A model generated the notes under the pieces. That model ran no database searches, was not told the DNA's origin, and worked only from the letters and a program-made list of their open reading frames with translations. Both the position numbers and the translations under genes were made by a program. A DNA stretch of 64,000 bases, from the NCBI GenBank assembly GCA_028277025.1, contig JAPYVG010000003.1, positions 1 to 64,000 of the forward strand. Reading direction: 5' to 3'. Below are positions 1-7,921 of this stretch, in pieces (the first letter of the stretch is position 1; each line of letters begins with the position of its first letter). The DNA is from Sulfolobaceae archaeon. Its GTDB lineage: Archaea; Thermoproteota; Thermoprotei_A; Sulfolobales; Sulfolobaceae.

Positions 1-1
1 T

Positions 2-106
2 AATAATTTTAACATTGTTAGCATAGATGAAGCTCTAAGATTATTTCTTAGAGAAATACTGTCAACAGCTGGTGAAGTAAATGGGTTGGAGAAGAGTAAT
101 AAATAA
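2..106 (+). CDS. C-terminal fragment of an upstream gene (partial)
   Basis: An open frame enters from the left edge and stops with TAA at 104-106, giving about 34 residues ending in EVNGLEKSNK. It overlaps the start of the glycosyltransferase gene at 81 by 26 bases in another frame, which is common in this compact genome. The residues look protein-like (SIDEALRLFLREIL, an amphipathic helix). Too little is visible to name the family, and the gene body lies outside the window. Confidence 0.4.
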   Translation, partial: NNFNIVSIDEALRLFLREILSTAGEVNGLEKSNK

Positions 107-1634
107 TACTATTGTAGTATTCATTTTTCTTATAGCAGGAATTTTAACTTATTATACTTATAATAAGCAATTTATTTACTTTATTACACTATCATTTTTA
201 GTATGGTTAATTTCAGTTAATGGAATAGTAGCAAGTATAATATTTTATATCCAGTATAGAAGAGCTAAAAAATATGCTGACTTTTATATTCTAAGATCTT
301 CAAGCAAGAAGTATAAAATAGCGGCATTTGTAACGTCTTTTAATGAGGATCCTGAAATAGTTAAAGCTACACTAATTTCTGTTCAATTCGCTGCAAAAAG
401 ATATGGTAATTGTGACGTATTTCTCTTAGATGATTCTACAAAAAAGAACATTTCTGATGAACTGAAGTCCTTCTGCGAAAAGAGGGGTATAACTTATATT
501 CACAGAACAAATAGGAGAGGTTTTAAAGCTGGGGCAATAAATGATGCCTTAAGAAGGTATGGAAATTATTATGACTTAGTAACTATCTTTGATGCAGACC
601 AGAGACCCTCACCTAATTTTTTTCAAATAGTTAGTGCATACTTTGATGATCCGTCCGTAGCATTTGTGCAAATTCCGCAATATTACAGCGAGACTTATAC
701 TAAAATAGCTAAAGGAGCATGGTACCAACAGTTACCTTTCCTCAAAATTATAATGAAGGGGAGAAATTTGATATCTGCATTCAGTTTAGGGTCTGGAACC
801 ACTTTCCGTGTCTCCGCATTGAAAGAAGTTGGGTATTTAAAGGAGGATACAGTAACTGAAGACGTTGCTACTTCTGCGAAACTTCACGCAAAAGGTTATA
901 AATCTATATACATCAATTATTCTGGTATTTGGTACGGGGAACCTCCTCAAGATCTTAGTGCTTATTTAAAACAACAGGGTCGTTGGTCTCTGGGGGGATT
1001 TCAACTCTTAAAAGATTTATTAAAACTTGATTTACCACTAGTAGTATTCCTTGATTATTTTGCGGGAGTAATTTATTGGATAAGGATAGGATTTTTAAGG
1101 CTAATAGAGTTTTTAGCCCCTATAGTTTTTATTGATTTCAACGTATCATACATAGTTTTAAATCCTATATTATATGCCATCAGTTATTTCCCAATAGTTA
1201 TAATAACGGTTATTATGTACTTATGGGCTATGAAAGATTATGATTACGGCTTATATGGATTCTTCTTACATCAAACGGTTGAAATATTAGAATTCCCCGC
1301 AGTTCTTATGTCTTTTATAAAATGGATAAGTAGAAGGAAAAGTATTTTCGTAGTAACTCCAAAAGGTAAGATAAGTATGCAAGTATACTTAATACTCCCA
1401 TATATAACGGTATTATTAATTTTAGGACTCACATTAATTAACGGTATAATAAAAGTGACCTTAGATATTACTAAAACGCTATTAGCATATGCAATAATAA
1501 TTAATATAATATGGATTTTATACTATATTCCATATCTAGTTTACGGTATAAAGATCTCTTTAGAGAAACCCAAAGAAGTTAACAGGAATATTATAGTAGA
1601 AGTACCTTTGATCCCAGTAATAGAAAAAGAGTAA
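81..1634 (+). CDS. Membrane glycosyltransferase, family 2 (cellulose-synthase-like)
   Basis: This is a processive-type GT2 enzyme expected to transfer sugar from a nucleotide-sugar at the cytoplasmic face of the membrane and to pass or anchor the glycan through its own membrane segments. Visible: two N-terminal membrane helices (about residues 10-60), then the GT-A domain with a DD at about 116 (LLDDS), DAD near 170, a TED motif near 258 and the QxxRW-type signature (QQGRW) near 298. Several membrane helices follow to the C-terminus. The four motifs are the canonical set of cellulose/hyaluronan-synthase-like enzymes. The substrate cannot be told; in Sulfolobales such enzymes serve exopolysaccharide or surface glycans. 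The ATG at 81 overlaps the end of the preceding gene. Convergent or downstream partners are not obvious. Confidence 0.85.
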   Translation: MGWRRVINNTIVVFIFLIAGILTYYTYNKQFIYFITLSFLVWLISVNGIVASIIFYIQYRRAKKYADFYILRSSSKKYKIAAFVTSFNEDPEIVKATLISVQFAAKRYGNCDVFLLDDSTKKNISDELKSFCEKRGITYIHRTNRRGFKAGAINDALRRYGNYYDLVTIFDADQRPSPNFFQIVSAYFDDPSVAFVQIPQYYSETYTKIAKGAWYQQLPFLKIIMKGRNLISAFSLGSGTTFRVSALKEVGYLKEDTVTEDVATSAKLHAKGYKSIYINYSGIWYGEPPQDLSAYLKQQGRWSLGGFQLLKDLLKLDLPLVVFLDYFAGVIYWIRIGFLRLIEFLAPIVFIDFNVSYIVLNPILYAISYFPIVIITVIMYLWAMKDYDYGLYGFFLHQTVEILEFPAVLMSFIKWISRRKSIFVVTPKGKISMQVYLILPYITVLLILGLTLINGIIKVTLDITKTLLAYAIIINIIWILYYIPYLVYGIKISLEKPKEVNRNIIVEVPLIPVIEKE

Positions 1635-1902
1635 TTAGAAACTTACTTATTTTATAAAGGTTATTTTTGTGCATAGTTTATAAACCTTAAAAATCCCTTT
1701 TTATAAATGAATAAATCTCTTATACAAATATTTTACTTTTATTACAATTCATTATTTGATCATATTCTTTTTAGTTAATTCCCTCTATATACTAAAAATT
1801 ATTTATGTAAACCTGAGGAGACTCTGATAAGTATTTTTGTATTATGCTTATCTAAGTCAATGTTTTAAGGTAAAATATGAAACGATATCTTGGGCGAGTC
1901 AA

Positions 1903-2208
1903 ATGATCGAAAGAGTACTTGAAACAATAGGTGGAGTGGTAACAATAATAGCCGGGCTAGTAGATATAGTACTAAGACACCCATTAGACTATTATCTCTA
2001 TAAATTTAATGCTCTAAGTGGTAGCGTTTTAGTGTATTTAGGAATTTTAGGTATAATAGCGGGATTAATGATATTATACGGCGGTTTTAAGGATAAAAGA
2101 GACTTCGTAATTGCAGGGAGTGCAATAGGCTTAGCTACTCCTACTGAATTCGCAATAATAAGTTTGATTGGAGGTTTAATCCAGGAGAAAGAAAAAGTAA
2201 AAAGCTAA
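1903..2208 (+). CDS. Small multi-pass membrane protein (DUF4064-like)
   Basis: A protein of about 101 residues with hydrophobic stretches at the N-terminus (after MIERVLETIGG), in the middle (SVLVYLGILGIIAGLMILYG) and near the C-terminus, ending in a charged EKEKVKS tail. The pattern of Gly-rich helices resembles DUF4064-type small membrane proteins. A longer reading from a TTG at 1837 is possible, but its extra residues contain no hydrophobic or conserved feature, so the ATG at 1903 is preferred. No function can be assigned. The 268 bases before it (1635-1902) hold only AT-rich sequence. Confidence 0.6.
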   Translation: MIERVLETIGGVVTIIAGLVDIVLRHPLDYYLYKFNALSGSVLVYLGILGIIAGLMILYGGFKDKRDFVIAGSAIGLATPTEFAIISLIGGLIQEKEKVKS

Positions 2209-2225
2209 AATCTTTTTAAAAACGA

Positions 2226-2522
2226 TTATTTGTTTAATTGCTCAAATTTATCTAGAAGTTGTTTTAATTCTTTCTTTTTCTCTTTAATCTGAGCCAATAT
2301 TTCTGCGGCCTTCTTACCCTTCTCTGTAAGATAATACATATTATCTTTTCTTACAATGTAACCTATTTTCTCTAATTCTGGTAAATATTTCTTTGCAACC
2401 TCATAGGTTATCCCTGCAGCATACATTAGCCTAGTCTTATTTATTCCTTCTTCTTTACATGCATTTAATATATCTCCCATTATATCAAGTTTATCCCTTT
2501 TTCTCTTATTAAACTCTAACAT
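2226..2522 (-). CDS. Sso10a-like winged-helix DNA-binding protein
   Basis: A 98-residue basic protein with an N-terminal winged helix (about residues 12-75, with KTRLMYAAGITYEVAKKYL as helix-turn-helix and a YYLTEKGKK wing) and a C-terminal helix rich in Lys/Glu/Leu (76-98), suited to an antiparallel dimer coiled coil. This order is that of the Sso10a/HTH_45 family, abundant small chromatin or regulatory proteins of Sulfolobales. It probably binds DNA as a dimer; whether it is a chromatin protein or a local regulator cannot be told. The gene is monocistronic and converges on the small membrane protein gene to its left. Confidence 0.75.
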   Translation of the reverse strand: MLEFNKRKRDKLDIMGDILNACKEEGINKTRLMYAAGITYEVAKKYLPELEKIGYIVRKDNMYYLTEKGKKAAEILAQIKEKKKELKQLLDKFEQLNK

Positions 2523-2780
2523 ATGATTATTTTACCAATCCTAATTAATAAATTTTTACCAGAATAAAGGTTATATGGTTAACACAATCAATCTGAATTT
2601 GTATATTAATAAATGGTCATACAACGTTTAATTAAATTAATAAAATTTTGAATTTATGATGTAATTTAAGATTTGACGAACTGGACTAAAAAAGTAAATT
2701 ACTGCAATTACTTTTCCATTGCCAGAAATTTGGTCAGAAATAAAAAGATTATTACGGACTGTATCTTCGTAGGGAATTCA

Positions 2781-3062
2781 TTACCTATAAGCTAATGTAA
2801 AAAAGTCTATTTCTCGATCTAATATTACACTTAAAACTGCAGCATTAGGCCTAACAGAGCTTATCGCTAACACCATATCTTTAGCCCTAGATTTAGGTGA
2901 TATTATAATTACTTCTTTTAACTCTTTAGGTAAGATTGCATTGAAGAACTTTGCAAAATCTGTAATATAATCAAAATATAAAGTAACTTTTTTATAGCCT
3001 TTAGAGATATCAAAAAGACGTAGAAAATTTTCAACCGTTACTATATCATTACTACTTTCCAT
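2781..3062 (-). CDS. Hypothetical small protein
   Basis: A 93-residue soluble protein with no signal peptide and no motif I recognise. It alternates strand-like segments (KKVTLYFDYI, KEVIIISPKS) and a helix, suggesting a small alpha/beta domain. It is transcribed in the same direction as the isochorismatase-like gene upstream, 52 bases away, possibly as a unit. The ATG at 3062 is the only sensible start. The 258-base gap to its left (2523-2780) shows no gene. Confidence 0.55.
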   Translation of the reverse strand: MESSNDIVTVENFLRLFDISKGYKKVTLYFDYITDFAKFFNAILPKELKEVIIISPKSRAKDMVLAISSVRPNAAVLSVILDREIDFFTLAYR

Positions 3063-3114
3063 AAATTACAAGTTTAGTAGGGGGTTATAAAGTTGTGTTA
3101 AACTAAGTTTTTTA

Positions 3115-3678
<564 letters not shown>

Positions 3679-3723
3679 AAATTAGAATTATTAAAAATGA
3701 CTTAAAAGTTTGACTCCGAACTT

Positions 3724-5346
3724 TTACCTCTTCCTAACCGATAACCAAAAGAATGTTAAAAGCCCCGCTAAAGTTATAATTAGACCAATAAAGGCGACCT
3801 CTTTAACGTCTAGGTATTCCACTAATTCCTCTTGAACTGGTTTATCAATCACTATCTTACTTCCTACTGGGACATTATAAGTCCCTTTCCAATAAGCGTT
3901 GTAGAAAAGTGGGACGTTTGCAGTAAGCGTTATTATATTACCAGCATCAACCCACTGTTTGATAACTACACCAGAATAGTTAATAATAGTCAAGAATTGT
4001 TCCGTGTAAATCCCTTCTAAAGAAATCGGAGAAGTTACTGTAATTGGTAAGTTAGTTAATAAGACGTAACGTGTAAAATTATTAACATAAATAACTTTGG
4101 GTAGAATTATAGTCTTTCCTTGAGTAATCCATGAGATATAGGTACCATTAGGGTAGTATATTTTTACTAAGAACTGTTTTACATAGACTGGCTTTATAAC
4201 ACTCTGATAAGACACTATTTTAATATCTTGTGAGGAGTTTAAATAATACCTCTCCTCAGAAGTTATGTTAATAACTTGAGGAAATTCTATTATACTACCC
4301 CTCTCAACATTTAATACCACAACACTCCCGTTAGGATAGTTCACTAAAATTTTATAGAATAATAAATAGTTTAACGTAATATTATACATCAAAAATGTAT
4401 GGGGAGTAAAATTGATGAATCGGAAAAGAGGGGAGTCATTGTAATATAAGTAAGCTGAACTGTTTATGGGTATTATCTTCTGTATAGATAAATTTTCTCC
4501 GTGATTAACATATAATGTTAAAGTTTTATAAACTTTCCAATTGACCACATTATACGTAATGTTAACGTAGGTTAACGGTGGTAGAGGTGGTGTATAATTG
4601 TTTGTTAAAATTACTTTATTAGGCTGACCAATACTCACTTGCACTATGTTATTTTCAATATTTGATTTCAGATTTTCCGAAGAACCCGTAGAATTTAACC
4701 CGTAACTAAAAACCGAAGGAAAAGGAGTAAGCTCACTGTTATTATAGAATAGTGATAGAGATGAAGTTAAGCTATTAAATATTGCGGGGGAGTTGAAACC
4801 CCCGAATACAAACTCAACGTTTCCGCCAATAGGATTAACAGTGAAGCTGTAAACTCCTCTTACTCTACTTTCATAACTCCTTAACTCTGGAGGGTAAATC
4901 TTGCTACCGTTTTGGATTATTATGTAACCGAATTTAAATACAGTTATATCACCATTATTTTCCAATTGAATTATTAAGAACCCAGCTAGGGGTAGAAAGT
5001 ATTTTGTAAAAGGAGTTAGGAATGAGTTATTTGCAAAGAAAGCTAGAGTCTGGTTCCCCGGGTTAAATACTAAGGATTCTTGTATCCAATACAACCCAGA
5101 ATAATTTATTGTAGCCCCTAATTGGAGTGTTAATAAGCTACTCCCAGAGATCGAGGTTATATTAAAGAATCCCACGATCTCTTTTGTTGAAATGGAGTAA
5201 GGCTGTATAAGGCCGTTATAATCGTAATAACCATATGAGGCTATTCCTATTCCGTAATATTTCGTTTGTGCTTCAACTATATGAAATGATATAAGGGGTA
5301 ATAGGAGAAGTCCCACCAAAATTACTAAAAAGAAAATTTTTCGCAT
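3724..5346 (-). CDS. Thermopsin-like secreted, membrane-anchored protein
   Basis: A 540-residue surface protein. A signal peptide (residues 1-26, ending near EAQ) is followed by a domain with the thermopsin-family pattern: YGIGIASYG near the start, STKEIVGFFNI, a WIQESLVFN strand and VEFVFGGFNSPA followed by an LFYNN stretch. Repeated beta-rich segments come after, then a C-terminal membrane helix (about 515-535) and a basic RKR tail. There are many N-glycosylation sequons (NxS/T). Thermopsins are acid proteases of Sulfolobales, but the catalytic residues are not certain enough here to claim activity. It may be a protease or a structural surface protein. It sits alone between unrelated genes. 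Confidence 0.7.
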   Translation of the reverse strand: MRKIFFLVILVGLLLLPLISFHIVEAQTKYYGIGIASYGYYDYNGLIQPYSISTKEIVGFFNITSISGSSLLTLQLGATINYSGLYWIQESLVFNPGNQTLAFFANNSFLTPFTKYFLPLAGFLIIQLENNGDITVFKFGYIIIQNGSKIYPPELRSYESRVRGVYSFTVNPIGGNVEFVFGGFNSPAIFNSLTSSLSLFYNNSELTPFPSVFSYGLNSTGSSENLKSNIENNIVQVSIGQPNKVILTNNYTPPLPPLTYVNITYNVVNWKVYKTLTLYVNHGENLSIQKIIPINSSAYLYYNDSPLFRFINFTPHTFLMYNITLNYLLFYKILVNYPNGSVVVLNVERGSIIEFPQVINITSEERYYLNSSQDIKIVSYQSVIKPVYVKQFLVKIYYPNGTYISWITQGKTIILPKVIYVNNFTRYVLLTNLPITVTSPISLEGIYTEQFLTIINYSGVVIKQWVDAGNIITLTANVPLFYNAYWKGTYNVPVGSKIVIDKPVQEELVEYLDVKEVAFIGLIITLAGLLTFFWLSVRKR

Positions 5347-5400
5347 TTATTATCCTTTCCCTTAATATATAAATAAATCTAATCCTCACATCGTAATCTT

Positions 5401-5583
5401 CTATTCAGCTGGCTTAGCAATCGTAACGCTAGCGCTTAAGACTCCTATTAACATCAGCAATGTTCCTAGATATAAGGGAAATTCTGGTGATGCCACTTTT
5501 ACTAACCCCGCCAAACCTCCACCGAATAAAAACGCACCCAATGCTATTATAGCTGAACAACCACATATCTTACCAATTTTCAT
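5401..5583 (-). CDS. Small two-helix membrane protein
   Basis: A protein of about 60 residues starting MKIGKICGCSA, with two hydrophobic helices (IIALGAFLFGGGLAGLV and LYLGTLLMLIGVLSASV) and a short AKPAE tail. A GTG start four codons earlier is possible, but the ATG at 5583 is the better match. The N-terminal CGC pair could be a lipid or metal site. No family recognised. Confidence 0.5.
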   Translation of the reverse strand: MKIGKICGCSAIIALGAFLFGGGLAGLVKVASPEFPLYLGTLLMLIGVLSASVTIAKPAE

Positions 5584-5732
5584 TTCCACCCACAATATAA
5601 TTTATGATCTTAGGTTAAAAAAGTTTTATGATTTATTATTTTTTCAAAAAATATGAAAGAAAGCTTTTTAAATTAATTTTTATGGAGTAATTTAAAGGAT
5701 GAACTTTTTAGCACTTACCAAATAATTAAATT

Positions 5733-6191
5733 ATGGATGAGGAAAAGTTAATCGAGGAAGTGCTGAGAAAATATAAAAACATAGCTACTGTAGGCTTTTC
5801 AAAAGATCCATCAAAACCGGCTCACCAAGTTCCTAAATTTCTAATAAGTAAAGGATATAATGTTATACCAGTTAACCCATCCGCAGACGAGATTTTGGGG
5901 AGAAAAAGTTATAAATCAGTGCTTGATGTTCCAGATCAGATAGACATTGTAGAAGTTTTTAGACCATCAAACGAGGTACCAAAGATAATTGATGAAGTGT
6001 TAGAGAGAGTAAAGAGGCGTGGAGACGTTAAGGTGATATGGTTACAAGAGGGGATAAGGAATAACGAAGCTGCTGAGAAGGCTAGGAAAGCGGGGCTTAT
6101 TGTAATTCAAGACCGTTGTATGTATAAAGAATATATGAAAAAGATTGCTGGAGTTAATTCTCCACCTCCAGTTTCACAAATAAATACTTGA
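5733..6191 (+). CDS. CoA-binding protein (CoA_binding_2, YccU-like)
   Basis: A 152-residue single-domain Rossmann protein. The signature of the CoA_binding_2 family is present: IATVGFSKDPSKPAHQVPKFL at the N-terminus, then GYNVIPVNPSADEILG, DIVEVFRP and a C-terminal VIQDRCMYKEY. These are small cytosolic proteins that bind CoA in succinyl-CoA-synthetase-like fashion; their physiological role is not settled. The Cys in QDRCM is common in the family and may form a mixed disulfide with CoA. The gene ends inside the start of the following secreted-protein gene. Confidence 0.85.
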   Translation: MDEEKLIEEVLRKYKNIATVGFSKDPSKPAHQVPKFLISKGYNVIPVNPSADEILGRKSYKSVLDVPDQIDIVEVFRPSNEVPKIIDEVLERVKRRGDVKVIWLQEGIRNNEAAEKARKAGLIVIQDRCMYKEYMKKIAGVNSPPPVSQINT

Positions 6192-7921
6192 AAAAACAAA
6201 TAAAAAATATGGTAAAAACAAAAAGAAGAAGAGATAATGAAAAGAAAAGAGCATTAAAATATTTCCTCCCCCTCCTTTTATTATTCTTAGTTCCCACATT
6301 TTCACCCTTAACAAAATCTCAGATATCGTTATCTTTCTCTGTAAACATTTCGTTAATTTACACGTCGGAACAAGCTCTAACTCAAAACGGGTTGGTTTAC
6401 TTAGTAATTAATGCTAGCGGCACAGTAAACTACCCTCAGAGTGGAAATGTATCTTACACAATAAACTCAATAAGCGATTATCTAGAAGGGACTAACTTAC
6501 CACCATATTACCCTGGTGGAATAATTGTTTCTAAACCTGTAGTTATTGGAAATTTAGTTTACTTTATATATGTACCGGGTATTTCGACTTTTAGCCCACA
6601 AACTAATATTACACAAGATGAAGTAGCATATGTAAGCACTGGATGGGAAAACAAAGGGGTTATCATAACTAGCGGTTTCACTGAATGGGTAAGTAAGTAT
6701 AATAATACTCTTTTAGCATTATGGTACCCTTCAATAAGCTCACAAAAGGCTTACCTTTTAACTATTGTTAATAACACAGTTATAGCTAACGTTTCGTTAG
6801 ACGTTATCAACCCGACCACTTTGACGGTGGTGAACAATAGTGAAATAATAGTCTCAAACTCTACTTCTAAGATGTTTTTAACGTCCCTGACATCTAGCAA
6901 TTTATATGAAGCACAACTGCCCTCACAAAACTTTTACATAATAAATAGTAAGGGGAAAATAGTTGAAGAAATACCTCAATATGAAGGGGAGAACCCTAGT
7001 GACGTATTAGTAATTAATTCTACTTATTTTATAATAACCTATTACATAGACAATAATACGTATTTCGTAGCATACAACCCAATCTCTAAGGAGATAATTT
7101 ACGTTAAGGAGTTTAGCGGAGTCTCTACAATAGAATATTACGACAAATTATTCCTTATAAATAGTGTCAGATTCAGCGCTTCTAATAGCGAGATATTTTA
7201 CGAGAACTTTGTTTTTACCGAGAATTGGAATACTTTGTGGGAAGAGAGCGGTTCTTCGACCTTACCTACGATTAAAATCTCCCTTGCAGAGGCCATATAC
7301 GAGATCAATGGAGAATACTATGTGTTTTTAGATTCTGAGACGTCTTCTTTATCACTAATTCCTCCATCTATAAGTATAAGCTCAAGTCCTAAATCAGTAT
7401 TTATAGGGAGCAAACCCCAACCTTTTACCATTTCAGTAGAACAACTAAGATACAATGGATACACTGAAATCTTAATCAGCTGGAATGAAAACGTTAGGTC
7501 TTATTACGAAATTTTCGTAAATGATACACTAGAAGGAACGTCAGATGAGAATTTGTTCACCCTTAATATAACAAGAAATACTACGTTAATTATTACTATT
7601 GAGGCTGTTAACTATTTCGGTGAAATAAATGAAAGCATAAAAGTACCAGTAATGGTATTCTATAGCCAACAAAATCAATCAGAAAATACTACTACAACAA
7701 CTTATGTACCAACAACAATAACAGCAACAGCAACTAACGTGACTAGCGTAAATACTACGACAACTATTACTACTCAGAGTAATAGGGTAACATCAACTTT
7801 AACCAGTGGATCTATAATCACTAACATCCAGCAGCCTATCCTAAACATTGACTTAACTTCTATATTGATATCGGTAGTCATAATAGCTATCTTAGGAATT
7901 TTGCTGTTAAGGAAAAGATAA
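6188..7921 (+). CDS. Secreted, C-terminally anchored Thr-rich surface protein
   Basis: About 570-577 residues. A basic N-terminus is followed by a signal peptide (hydrophobic LLLLFLVPTF), then a beta-rich body that reads like a propeller (repeated VYFIYVPG, YLLTIVN and FIITYYI strands), a Thr/Ser/Asn-rich stalk (encoded about 7680-7800), one membrane helix and the tail LLRKR. The TTG at 6188 overlaps the previous stop; an ATG at 6209 gives a seven-residue shorter form and is equally plausible. Architecture and strand pattern resemble the genes at 18898 and 58942, suggesting a family of pseudopilus-like or S-layer-associated proteins. Function is unknown. Its 3' end overlaps the convergent P-loop gene by 15 bases. 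Confidence 0.65.
   Translation: MKKQIKNMVKTKRRRDNEKKRALKYFLPLLLLFLVPTFSPLTKSQISLSFSVNISLIYTSEQALTQNGLVYLVINASGTVNYPQSGNVSYTINSISDYLEGTNLPPYYPGGIIVSKPVVIGNLVYFIYVPGISTFSPQTNITQDEVAYVSTGWENKGVIITSGFTEWVSKYNNTLLALWYPSISSQKAYLLTIVNNTVIANVSLDVINPTTLTVVNNSEIIVSNSTSKMFLTSLTSSNLYEAQLPSQNFYIINSKGKIVEEIPQYEGENPSDVLVINSTYFIITYYIDNNTYFVAYNPISKEIIYVKEFSGVSTIEYYDKLFLINSVRFSASNSEIFYENFVFTENWNTLWEESGSSTLPTIKISLAEAIYEINGEYYVFLDSETSSLSLIPPSISISSSPKSVFIGSKPQPFTISVEQLRYNGYTEILISWNENVRSYYEIFVNDTLEGTSDENLFTLNITRNTTLIITIEAVNYFGEINESIKVPVMVFYSQQNQSENTTTTTYVPTTITATATNVTSVNTTTTITTQSNRVTSTLTSGSIITNIQQPILNIDLTSILISVVIIAILGILLLRKR

Noticed and set aside
7680..7800. ACAACA/ACTACT-rich low-complexity DNA as a microsatellite
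   Set aside because: It is the codon usage of a Thr-rich stalk in a secreted protein, not a tandem repeat of fixed unit.
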